This document shows, piece by piece, positions 44,627-54,340 of a stretch of DNA of 64,000 nt; position 1 is the first letter of the stretch; the number at the start of each line of letters is the position of its first letter. The stretch spans positions 6,340-70,339 of the forward strand of contig MSJI02000866.1 of assembly GCA_001931905.2 (NCBI GenBank), given 5' to 3'. The notes beneath the pieces are model-generated. The model saw only the letters and a program-made list of their open reading frames with translations, did no database searches and was not told the origin of the DNA. The stretch is from Cladosporium sp. IMV 00045 (lineage: Eukaryota; Ascomycota; Dothideomycetes; Cladosporiales; Cladosporiaceae). A program made the position numbers and the translations under genes.

Positions 44627-45748
44627 TCACCAGCTAACCACGCCCTTCTCTCTATCGAAACCTCCCCTCAACTGCCTCTCAGGCTTAACCACCTTTCCCT
44701 GCAAAACAGTATATTTGACGACATTCTCACAATCCTCCGGCCTGATGCGAGCCAGCCAGATACACTGCGCCGCCTCGCCGCCGACCTCTCCCTTGCCATC
44801 GGCGATCTGCTCGCCCACGTTCCTCTTCGGCTCGCCGCGCCGGTACACCATCATGTTGGCTGAGTACTTGTGTCCGCCGACGTGCGAGATGAAGTAGATT
44901 CCCACGCCGCCGGGCCGCTCGTCGTGCAGGTCTCTGTACAGCCCGAGCGGACGCAGCTGACGCTCGAGCTCGCGGCGCAGCAAAGGCGCTGATTGCCCGC
45001 AGCGAGCGTCGCGCGTGCCTTGCGAGCACAGCAGGATGAGGTATTTGTGCGGGCAGTTGCGGAGAGTCATGCCTTCGGGGAGATTGGAGGGTTCTGCGGA
45101 GGAGAGTTCGGGTGGCGTGGGGAGGCTTGCGTCCGCGCTGCCGGAGGCGTCTGTGGGTAGGGAGGAGAGAGGTGTGAGGTTTGTTGGTGCTGGGTTGATG
45201 ACGCTCTGGATCAACTGAGGGACCTGGTTTGGTGTGACGCCGTCGATCCACTTGAAGATGGGCAGGAGGAGGACGGTCGTCGGTCTGTCCTTGCCGTATG
45301 GACCATCACTATCCGGATGGTCTGGGACGGGGATATTGGTCGCACTCAGCATGAGCTTGCCGCCCTCGACGTTTTCGCCGTGCTTGCCCATGGCCTCCAT
45401 CACGCTGCCCTTCTCGTCGGCAACATCGCGAACCCAGTCGCTCTTGCCCGTCGCAACGAGCAGATGCCGGCTCCAGCCCTGGATGTGTCCGTACAGCTTA
45501 TCATCCTCATCAATGGCCCATTTCCTGGGCAGATTGATGCTGCAGCTTTCGCAGTCGTGCAGGCAGTCCTCTCCGTCAATCTCTGCCTTGGTGCGGTCGA
45601 ACAGGGCGTCGGTGCCCTTGGCCGTCAGAAAACCATCCTTGCGTCGCTCGGTGGCTGTCAGGTCGGTAGACGAGGCATTGGGCGTGAAGCGGTCGGTCAA
45701 GGAGCGTAGTAAAGAAGTCATTTTGTGTGTCTTGAAACGAGGCGCCAT
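44627..45748 (-). CDS. APD1: Sucrase/ferredoxin-like protein, Apd1 type
   Basis: A single exon of 373 residues starts at ATG 45748. The N-terminal part has ALFDRTKAEIDGEDCLHDCE. A middle acidic and Pro-rich insert (SSLPTDASGSADASLPTPPE) separates it from the C-terminal thioredoxin-like domain: CPHKYLILLCSQGTRDARCG, then GIYFISHVGGHKYSANMMVY and AQCIWLARIRPEDCENVV. The Cys in the TRDARCGQSAP loop and the two His of the H-V-G-G-H motif match the Cys/His ligands of the [2Fe-2S] centre known in yeast Apd1. Yeast Apd1 is a cytosolic protein linked to actin patch distribution and redox-active compound tolerance; its reaction is not settled. Confidence 0.9.
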   Translation of the reverse strand: MAPRFKTHKMTSLLRSLTDRFTPNASSTDLTATERRKDGFLTAKGTDALFDRTKAEIDGEDCLHDCESCSINLPRKWAIDEDDKLYGHIQGWSRHLLVATGKSDWVRDVADEKGSVMEAMGKHGENVEGGKLMLSATNIPVPDHPDSDGPYGKDRPTTVLLLPIFKWIDGVTPNQVPQLIQSVINPAPTNLTPLSSLPTDASGSADASLPTPPELSSAEPSNLPEGMTLRNCPHKYLILLCSQGTRDARCGQSAPLLRRELERQLRPLGLYRDLHDERPGGVGIYFISHVGGHKYSANMMVYRRGEPKRNVGEQIADGKGEVGGEAAQCIWLARIRPEDCENVVKYTVLQGKVVKPERQLRGGFDREKGVVSW

Positions 45749-46429
45749 GGTATTGGGGCGCGGCGGTGGGGTTTTATCAGATCGGTAAGCGGAATTGGGG
45801 CCGACTCTCTTCCTGACTAATGGGTTGTTTTACTTTCGATGGTAACGAGTGTTGAAGGTCGGCTGTTGGAGTTGGTAAATATTTGGCTCTGAGAGTTAGA
45901 GGAAGGTTCACAATGCTGTTTCTTCGTGAATGGTCTGGCGAAAGGAACATGTGTTTGTAATCTCACGGTCAATATGTCTTGCATTCTCATCTCGGTGTTA
46001 TGCAGCAGCTTCGGCCGATGAGAATCGGACTTATGAGTGGATGTCAGCAAAGCTACTTGACAGACGGATCCCAGAAGCGTTCAATGCTCTTTGATCGATC
46101 AAGAATCGATTCGAGCTGTTCCCTGGCAGCAAGATCAGTGGTGATGTATCCTGGCTTCAATTTCGAGAGCCATCGACTGGAGTCTTTGGAAGTCGCTCAA
46201 GTCGCTCGTTGCTTCAAAGTCTGGCTTTAGGTCGAGCCGGCTATGTGTTCACCCGCCAACTTCACCTACGTCTGCCTGGCTTCATTACACGCAGTTGCCT
46301 TGACGCCGACAACAACTCAGTCAAACGAATATCAAGAGTAGATTCCTGTTCTCGCATGAGAATATCGACGCCGATAATGATCTGTACACTGTAATAACAT
46401 GATGCTCCCTGCTTGCACTACAAGGGCGA
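45749..46429. other. Divergent promoter region, Apd1-like and OB-like genes
   Basis: 680 bp between the two starts. No feature beyond short random frames is seen. Confidence 0.5.
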
Positions 46430-47470
46430 ATGGCGCACCACGGCCGCTGCATCTTCCTCACTGGAGCTCCAGAGGCAGACCAGCTTGAATGGGATGAGGC
46501 AAAACTCCTGTCGACCTTCACAATCGGATCAAGGGCTTTCGAACAGAACAGCACACCAAAACCCACGTCCTCATGGCAAATACCAAAATGGAGGGAAATC
46601 CCACTCAGCCCCAACCGGACAAAACCAGCCCCTGAACCAGCAGAAGCCCACTTCTTCTCCTTCAGCGACCAGATCCCCGATCTGGACATCGCCACCAAGC
46701 AAGACTTCCTCGAGCACTCCATCGCCCTCATAGACGACCTGGCCTCTTCTCAGCTCGCCCCCACAAACGCAGACGAGACGACACTCCTCAACTCAACCAC
46801 CCTATCCTTCATGTCAGACACCTCCCTGCGGCCCTCCGAGGACTCGGAAATCTCCCACTCCGCCTCGCAAATTCTCTCGATCCCGACAAATCTTTCAATC
46901 ACGGATATCAAGCACATACCCTCCGCCTCGCACATCCTCTCCATCGCCCCGCAGACAATCACAATCAACCTCCTCTGTGCCGTCATCTCCGTCTCGCAGC
47001 CGCGCAGCGTGAACCTGCGTCGACGCAACGGCAGTGCCCAAGCAAACACGATGGAGATCGTCGACCTGCTCGTCGGCGACGAAACCCGCGCCGGCTTCAG
47101 CGTCAGCTTTTGGCTGCCTCCACTCGACTCGCACAGACCTTCCGTACCGGATGGTGAGGATTTGCGTCCGATTCTGCAGAGTCTGCGCGGGGGAGACGTC
47201 GTGCTCGTCTCGAATGTTGCGCTCAGCGTCTGGCGAGGAGCGGTTTATGGGCAGAGTTTGGGAAGACGGTGGGCGAGGAATTGTACGCGCGTGGTGAGGA
47301 TTGGGGATGCGGAGGTGGAGCGAGGGGTGTCTTTGGGTGTTAAGGGGAAACTTGCTAGGGTGAGGGACTGGAGGGAGGAGTTTGTTGGGAGGACGACGGG
47401 AGGGAAGGGGAAGGGCAAGGGGAAGAGGAAGGTTCGTGAGGAGGAACTGCCGCCTGATTCGCAGGGTTGA
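46430..47470 (+). CDS. Possible OB-fold nucleic-acid-binding protein, function unknown
   Basis: A single exon of 346 residues starts MAHHGRCIFLTGAPEADQLE. An aromatic and Ser/Pro-rich N-terminal third follows (REIPLSPNRTKPAPEPAEAH), then SIALIDDLASSQLAP. The part from about residue 165 to 310 looks like a beta-rich domain: QTITINLLCAVISVSQPRSV, then NTMEIVDLLVGDETRAGFSV, SFWLPP and LRGGDVVLVSNVALSVWRGA. The alternation and the spacing of V-D-L-L-V-G-D and G-D-V-V-L-V resemble RPA- or telomere-type OB folds. The C-terminus is basic with a GKGKGKGKRK run that may bind nucleic acid or direct nuclear import. I cannot assign a family; the OB-fold call is weak and is mine. Confidence 0.65.
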   Translation: MAHHGRCIFLTGAPEADQLEWDEAKLLSTFTIGSRAFEQNSTPKPTSSWQIPKWREIPLSPNRTKPAPEPAEAHFFSFSDQIPDLDIATKQDFLEHSIALIDDLASSQLAPTNADETTLLNSTTLSFMSDTSLRPSEDSEISHSASQILSIPTNLSITDIKHIPSASHILSIAPQTITINLLCAVISVSQPRSVNLRRRNGSAQANTMEIVDLLVGDETRAGFSVSFWLPPLDSHRPSVPDGEDLRPILQSLRGGDVVLVSNVALSVWRGAVYGQSLGRRWARNCTRVVRIGDAEVERGVSLGVKGKLARVRDWREEFVGRTTGGKGKGKGKRKVREEELPPDSQG

Positions 47471-47815
47471 TGCGTGGAAGGGATTGAGTAATTGGATCAT
47501 GATGTCTCGGTGTACGATGGGTGAGTAAAGCCTCAAGAACCTGGGACGAAAACATAGCCACCGAGACGCAAACCAAGACTCTCCCAGCAAAGGAGACCTT
47601 CCACGGGGTGGAGGGAGGGGATGGTATTACCTCAGCAGTTTCTTTGCGTAATGCACGAGGGAAACAAAACAGCGCGCATACATGTATCAAGATTCTTTAT
47701 ATACATATCCAACGTTCACATTAACATCATTACTCTTCCAACCGTAACCCAGAACCAAACCGCCCCATCATCCACCATCTACACACCACCTCAAAACCAC
47801 GAAACCTCTTCCCTA
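47471..47815. other. Convergent 3' spacer
   Basis: These 345 bp separate the 3' ends of the OB-like gene and the CBM20 gene. No feature is seen. Confidence 0.5.
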
Positions 47816-48876
47816 CTAATTCCCACAAGCAAACCAAACCGGCGTCTCCGCAACATCCTGCTCCCCACACGTAAACTCCTCGACACTCGCCTTCAAATTC
47901 TCACCACACATCCACGTCCAGCTCCCATCCGAATTCTTCTTGACGGGCTTCCACTCAAACCTCGTCCCAGCCTCCACCTCCACATCACCACCCACCCAAA
48001 CACTCCTGTAATTGCTCCACTTCCCCTCCCCGCTATCGTACTGCTCCGCGCTCAACGGCACCGCGCGGCTGAGATCCCACTCGCCGAGCGCCGGGATGCT
48101 GCCGACGACGTAGACGCTTTCGCCCCATTGTGTGCTGAGCTGGACGGGGAAGGAGAGTTTGACGGTCGTGGCGTGCGAGCAGGCGGGAGAGGCGGAGGAG
48201 ACGGAGATGCGGAAGCCGGAGCTTGCTGGGGTGGTTTCGCAGTCGCCGCCGGCGTGGATTTCGTAGGGGTTTTGGAAGGGGTTGATGGTGCAGTTGTAGG
48301 CAAGGGAGGAGGTGGTGTTGCTTATGTGGAAGGGCGGGTCGAGGGCTGTGGTTGCGATGATTTGGGTAGTTTTGTCGTCGCTGGGAAGAGCTCTGGGTTA
48401 GAAAGATCCGTTGTAAGGACGACGGTGCGGATTTGCAACACTTACATGGTCTCGGTGAAGTTCTGCCTCAGCGCGAGGGAGAAGTTGCCAATGCTGTAGT
48501 AGGGGAAGAGCTGGAAGCTGATGTCGCTGAGCTCTTCGCTGCCCTCTGCGACTGTGCATTGGTGCCATTGCCCGACGGGGACTGCTGTCGACCAGGCCTT
48601 GCCGTCCATGCCGTTGTCGCCCCACCATCTTGGAGAAGAGATGTTAGTCGTTTCCTGTCGGCGACTGATAGAAGACCGAGTGGTGAAGAACACTTACTGA
48701 CGGCACCACGCACTCGAAGGCGAGTCTCCGTGGGAGCTGGTGACGTTGAACTCCAGGTCGTAGTAGTCGAATTTCTGGCCATTGGGCATGTGGGCTTTGA
48801 GGTATGGGATCTCAAAGTCGGCGTAGTCAGCTGCTGCAGCAGCACCGGCGAGTGCGAGGAAAGTGGTGGACTTCAT
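47816..48876 (-). CDS. Secreted protein with C-terminal CBM20 starch-binding domain
   Basis: Three exons, 48698-48876, 48446-48628 and 47816-48380, join across 69- and 65-bp introns to 308 residues. The start MKSTTFLALAGAAAAADYAD is a signal peptide. The N-terminal 180 residues (FEIPYLKAHMPNGQKFDYYD, WWGDNGMDGKAWSTAVPVGQ, SFQLFPYYSIGNFSLALRQN) contain several Cys and look like a small beta-rich secreted domain that I cannot name. From about residue 194 to the end lies a carbohydrate-binding module 20: TVKLSFPVQLSTQWGESVYV, GSIPALGEWDLSRAVPLSAE, and the conserved FEWKPVKKNSDGSWTWMCGE with starch-contacting Trp residues. No glycosidase or lytic polysaccharide monooxygenase domain is visible. 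The protein probably binds starch or other alpha-glucans outside the cell. Confidence 0.88.
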
Positions 48877-50417
48877 TATGGAGGAGTAATAGAATGTGTT
48901 GCTTGGATCCAGGAAGATGGAAAATGATAGTCGACGTGCGGATAGAAGGAGCTTTATATCTAGACCGTCAAGCTATTTACAGACGTATTCTTGCTCTGTC
49001 TTGATCGGATTCAACCGACGATATGGCGTGAAGGATCCGAGTACCAAGGCGCCGATGGCCGTTTCGTAATGCCTTGAAGACCTGGATATAGAATGTGTTG
49101 AGCGTGGGATCGAGTGGAGAGAGAAGAATACAGGGCTACTAGAGTATTGTTCCTGCAGTCCGGAGATATTTATTCCCCAAATAGCACGATGATGCAAGCC
49201 AGGATCGTATAGTTTCCACCATTGCGCGAAATTGACGAGAGGGAATGCGTAGTGTAGGATTGTGCATAAGACTAGGGAGAGAGCATGGATGGCAGCTGAT
49301 GATATATTGTTTGAGCTAGGCCAAAATCCGAGGATTGCAGTCTGCAGTCTTGACTACTATACGAGGTGGTGATGCTCGGTAGGAGGTCCATGAGACGAGG
49401 AGCCAGGTCCGCCACGGGCGCTCAGTATATGTATAACCGTATAGTGATATATGCTTATTATATAGACCAGATGGTGATTATACGGCGGGTATACGGCAGC
49501 GGCGACCCAGCGATACGGGCTCTTCACAGGGCAGCACGTGTATGGCTCATCCCTGGAATCTGCATGTCAAAGAAGTGAAGAGGCGCCGTCGCCTGCCATC
49601 GCCGGCCGGCTTTCGACGGACTGCACAAGTGTCTTTGAGTGGAGTCTCGTATTGGCCCGGCGAGAGGAGAGGGAAGACTCGGGAGAGTAAGGTACATAGC
49701 TCGTAGTAGCTTAAGCAGGACTACTAGCACTGTCTAGCAGAGAGTTGGGTTTAGCTGGGCGATTCATGCAGCCTCCCCTGAGCAGCCACCCGCTCAGCCG
49801 CTACCGCCTTCTGCGCTTGTTCTCATTCGGCCATCTCGACTTCGAGGGAGAGAGGGCTGCCTTCGCTCTCCCTTCGAGAAACGCGTCTGCCCATGCCCTG
49901 ATTATTGACAAATATGCCATAATTTTACCACGCCTGTGCACACTCATCCTGCCCGTCTCTCGTGCTGCCTCCAATCGTCATCACCTTTATGCTGTCTTTC
50001 TTCTGCCTGTTCACGCCTCTGTCAGCGCTCAATAATCGTCGCTCATTCCCAACGACGCCAGTCTTAATCTGACTCCCATCGGCCAATTCCAATCACCGCC
50101 AACGGCCGCGCGCAAATCTCGCCCATCTAATCACTTGATCCCTGCTACGATCTAGCCGCCGTCTCGTCGCTCACCCTTCCCGATCCCGCCTCGCATTTCT
50201 TCGGCATCTCAGGCGAGCGTAGGGTAGCTCAAGCCTCCTAACACCACACACCACCCTGCCTGTACTATACAACTCCTCAGCAATGCTCTCGATCGTCTAG
50301 CGCCTCGGTCTGCCGTGAAGAAACAGCACTTCCACAACGGAAGCGCGCCACACCCTTGGTTGTTCGGAACAAGACACCGCGCCACCACTGCAAGCCGGCT
50401 GACACTCCTTACCGAAC
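48877..50417. other. Divergent intergenic region, CBM20 and Uds1 genes
   Basis: 1.5 kb between divergent starts. The 500 bp before 50418 are C/T-rich, with many ctc/tcg words, consistent with the promoter and leader of the Uds1 gene. I see no extra gene; frames at 49745-50035 and 50315-50665 have no domain. Confidence 0.5.
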
Positions 50418-53259
50418 ATGGTCCACAGCGTCAAGGCCTCGTACTCCGGAGAAGGCTACAACGACCAGTGGGACGAGTACGATCCCTATCCGCTGACACC
50501 ACAACGATCAAACTCGAGCAGCAATTACAAGTCCGCCGCGAAGCCCGCCGGGCTGAACGGCAAGAACGGCAACCCCTTCGACCGCAACGAATACCACTCA
50601 CCGCCGGAGGAGACCGCGAGCTTCACCATGGCCCTGAACACCAAAATGCGTGCCCAAAATCATGATTCTGTCGGCAGACATCTTCTTTACGAGACAGCCT
50701 TGCTGGAAACGAACTCCTATGAGATCTTGAGTTTGGAGGATGTGGAAGAGCTGAAGAAGGAATCTACGCGCCTGCAATCCGGCATTGACGGCGCAAAGCG
50801 GAAGCTGGCTCTGGAGTCCAAGGTGAAGGCTGCCGCTACCAACTTGCAACGACTATACTCCAGCGACCAAAGCCGCGCCGACTCACCGCAACATCCGGAC
50901 AGTCCTAAGCTGGCACGAAAGAGTTTACTGAGTGGGAGACAAAGGAGTGGTAGCACTGCCAGCACTGAGGGAAAGACATTGAGCCAGACGGAAAGCGAAT
51001 TGGCGGAGAGCACACGCAAGGTTGACGAGCTAAATGAGACAATCAAGAGTTTGCTGGACCGCAGACAAGTTGTTGAGCGCAAGCTCCTGCGACACACAGC
51101 TGCAGTCCTTGCCGAACAGCAGAATGCAAACACGGATGGTGGAGCAAACGGATCGCGTGAAGACGATACGGACGATGCAAGTACTTATTCTCCCGATGAA
51201 TTCGACGGCATCAGGGATATCCTGCTGAGCAAATCCTCAAGCTCAGGCGGCAAGCTTCAGAAGCGTGGCAATCTGCAAGGGGAACACGAGCAGCAACTTC
51301 AAAGTATGCAGACCAGGTTGGAACATCTCAACGAGCAGTTGAGAAGTGTTATCAGCGAGGCCAGCCAGACTCGCGGGGTATCGCTCGCCCCAGAACCTCA
51401 TTACACTCCCGTTGATGACAATGACCCCGCCGCGAAACTGAGCTCCGACTTTGATCGCTTTGAAAACAATCTCAGGGCATTGCAACAGGAGCAACAAGAT
51501 GCTAAGAAGCATTACGCCCACATTCAGGAAACGTCCTATCAAACCAGGAATGCTGTGGAGGAACAGCTCGAGGAACTGAACGCTCAGCTTTACAACACAC
51601 TGACGCTTTCACCTGCTGCGCAATCGATTACCGACCTGCAAGAACCCCCTAAGGCGACTGGACACGGCTACCAGCCTCAACTGGCCTACCTGGAGGAGAG
51701 TTTCCTTAACATAGAGCAACTTCTCCGCCGCCACACTGATGAGCTGCAATCCGCGCGTGGCAACGGTGAAGACGAAGAAAAGACCGAAGCACAGTCGAAG
51801 AGGCTGGATGAGTATGAAGCAACAATCGGTGGACTCTGGGAGATCATGCAAAACGAGCAGTCCCTTCTTCGCACGCCGCCCATCGACGAAGGCCGTTTCT
51901 CCGGCGCCGAACCTGTCCCTCGTTCGCCTCTCACGGATTCGTTCTCTCTTCCGGCGTTCAGCTCTAGGGTGCAACATCTTTTCAACCGCGCTACTGCTGC
52001 ACACGAGCAGCAAGATATTCTTCGCAGACAGATCCAGCAGCAACGCGAGCTGAACGGAAGATCTGACGCCGAGAAGGATCGCCAAGTAGAGGAACTTACC
52101 ACGAAGCATGAACAACTGGTCGCGTCTGGTGAGCAAATGCAAGACGAGCTGGCGAAATTGATGGCTCAACACAAGCAAGCCGAAACCGAGATCAACCAGC
52201 TCAAGGCAGAGCTTCTCAACGTGGAGAACGAGTTTACCGAACTCCGCCGCACCGCAGAGCTCAAGCATCAAGAACGCGAGGAGATGGCCCGCCAGCTGCA
52301 AGCTCAGCAGGAACATACCGGCCACTTGCAGCAGGAAATCCAGGAACTCGAGGCTCAGGCTGCGAATATCGAATCGAACAGCTCACAGCACGCCGAGCTT
52401 ACTGCTCAACTCACAGCTGCCAATGCTGCCCGCGAACAAGCAGAGCAGAAGCACGCGGCTGCCATGAAAGAGATGGAGCAAGTCGAGACCGAGGTTGTCC
52501 GCCTCAGTACGGAACTCACCATGGCCAAAGCCGAACTGGACGGCGCCTACGGCTCCCGCGCCGAGCGCGCCAAAGAAGCACAAGGCAGCGAAATCCAGGT
52601 GCTGATCGAGCGCAACGCCGAAATCACATCCGAGCTCGCCGCCCTACGCGCCGAGCGCAGCGACAACTCCCGCGTCCAAGCACTGGAGCAGGAACTCCAA
52701 GCCATGACGGCCGATTTCCAAGAACTCACCCGCGAGGCATTGCAGCAAGAGCACGAGCGCGGCCAGCTGGACTCCTTGATCGACGGGCTCCGCGACCGCT
52801 GCGAGGCTCTCGAAGGCCAGCTCAGCGACGAGCGCGTGCGCTGGATCGGCGTCAAGAGCCCCAGTGCCCCCATGAACGGCGAGCGCGGCAGCGCGATAAT
52901 CCCCGCCAGGGAGCCGACGAGCATGCAAGTCATGCGCTCGGAGTTCAAGAAGATGATGCGCGAGACGCGCGCGGAGGGTGTTCGCTTGTTGAGGGTATGT
53001 TGTTTTTCGTTTGACTGATCAACACTTTCGGAAATTGTTACTAACACTGATTTTTTTCTTTCAGACCGAGCAAGACGAAAAGCGCAAACTCGAAGCCGAA
53101 ATCCGCCGGCTCAAGAACAACAACAACGGCGGAGGCGGCTCCAACGAAGGCCAGACGTCCCTCCCTCGCAACTCCTCCCACGACAGGCTAAGCATCAACG
53201 GCCACGGCCACGGCAGGGCTGTGAGCTACAGTACGGGTAACTCTTCGACTCGTGGCTGA
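50418..53259 (+). CDS. Uds1-domain coiled-coil protein (up-regulated during septation), copy 1
   Basis: Exons 50418-52994 and 53065-53259 (70-bp intron, GTATGT donor) give 923 residues. The N-terminus has YNDQWDEYDPYPLTPQRSNS and KSAAKPAGLNGKNGNPFDRN. The Uds1 domain follows at about residues 68-200: ALNTKMRAQNHDSVGRHLLY, TNSYEILSLEDVEELKKEST, KRKLALESKVKAAATNLQRL. From about 290 onward nearly all of the protein is heptad-rich coiled coil, with Gln/Glu/Leu/Ala, and a basic Asn/Gly-rich tail ends SYSTGNSSTRG. Relatives in other fungi rise in expression around septation and are thought to act at the septum or cell tips; the biochemical role is not established. A near-identical second copy lies just beyond the N gap. 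Confidence 0.92.
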
Positions 53260-53732
53260 GCATAGCATCATGCCTTGACTCCATGTCCTGTCGCCGATCT
53301 CTTGCACCACATCACTGCATAAGCATTGCCGACCTTCACGCGTATCATCATAACGAAGTCATTTTCGTCATCGCATCTTGCTAGTTCTTTGACCTGCATT
53401 TTGTTATTCAATTTTTCTTCTGCCAGAGCGATAGATTTTTCTTCACTTCGGCATTTCCCTTGATTCATTGCATCTTTTGGCTTTCTTTACTACTTCTTCT
53501 AGATCATGTTGATGAATTACTAGAATCTTTTTCCTTCACTTTCTTCTGCTCATTTTTTCCTGTTTAGACTTACTGTCTTGTGGTTCACTTCTCGATGTTT
53601 GCTTTACTTGAAACTCGCATCGTCCACATTCGAGAGATGAGCAATGAAGGCGAGAGCAGTGAAGAGGAAATCCAATCCGGGAGGACCACGTCCACCGAGT
53701 TTCTGCAGCGTTTTTTTTTTTTTTTTTTTTTC
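53260..53732. other. 3' flank of Uds1 copy 1, ending in poly-T at the gap
   Basis: The first 300 bp resemble the flank after copy 2 (shared words such as ttcacttcggcattt and gttgatgaattacta), so the duplication covers the 3' untranslated region as well, with more divergence than in the coding part. A run of about 21 T at 53711-53731 abuts the N run. Confidence 0.7.
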
Positions 53733-54317
53733 NNNNNNNNNNNNNNNNNNNNNNNNNNNNNNNNNNNNNNNNNNNNNNNNNNNNNNNNNNNNNNNNNNNN
53801 NNNNNNNNNNNNNNNNNNNNNNNNNNNNNNNNNNNNNNNNNNNNNNNNNNNNNNNNNNNNNNNNNNNNNNNNNNNNNNNNNNNNNNNNNNNNNNNNNNNN
53901 NNNNNNNNNNNNNNNNNNNNNNNNNNNNNNNNNNNNNNNNNNNNNNNNNNNNNNNNNNNNNNNNNNNNNNNNNNNNNNNNNNNNNNNNNNNNNNNNNNNN
54001 NNNNNNNNNNNNNNNNNNNNNNNNNNNNNNNNNNNNNNNNNNNNNNNNNNNNNNNNNNNNNNNNNNNNNNNNNNNNNNNNNNNNNNNNNNNNNNNNNNNN
54101 NNNNNNNNNNNNNNNNNNNNNNNNNNNNNNNNNNNNNNNNNNNNNNNNNNNNNNNNNNNNNNNNNNNNNNNNNNNNNNNNNNNNNNNNNNNNNNNNNNNN
54201 NNNNNNNNNNNNNNNNNNNNNNNNNNNNNNNNNNNNNNNNNNNNNNNNNNNNNNNNNNNNNNNNNNNNNNNNNNNNNNNNNNNNNNNNNNNNNNNNNNNN
54301 NNNNNNNNNNNNNNNNN
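53733..54317. other. Assembly gap (585 N)
   Basis: A run of 585 N lies between the two Uds1 copies. Sequence resumes at 54318 in what matches the base just before the copy 1 start codon region (ccggctgacactccttaccg), so the gap joins two sequence pieces that share the same gene. Confidence 0.99.
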
Positions 54318-54340
54318 CCGGCTGACACTCCTTACCGAAC

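Noticed and set aside
51609..52325. 238-codon antisense frame in Uds1 copy 1 (Leu-rich)
   Set aside because: Complement of Gln/Glu-rich coiled-coil codons; the same shadow appears, broken, in copy 2.
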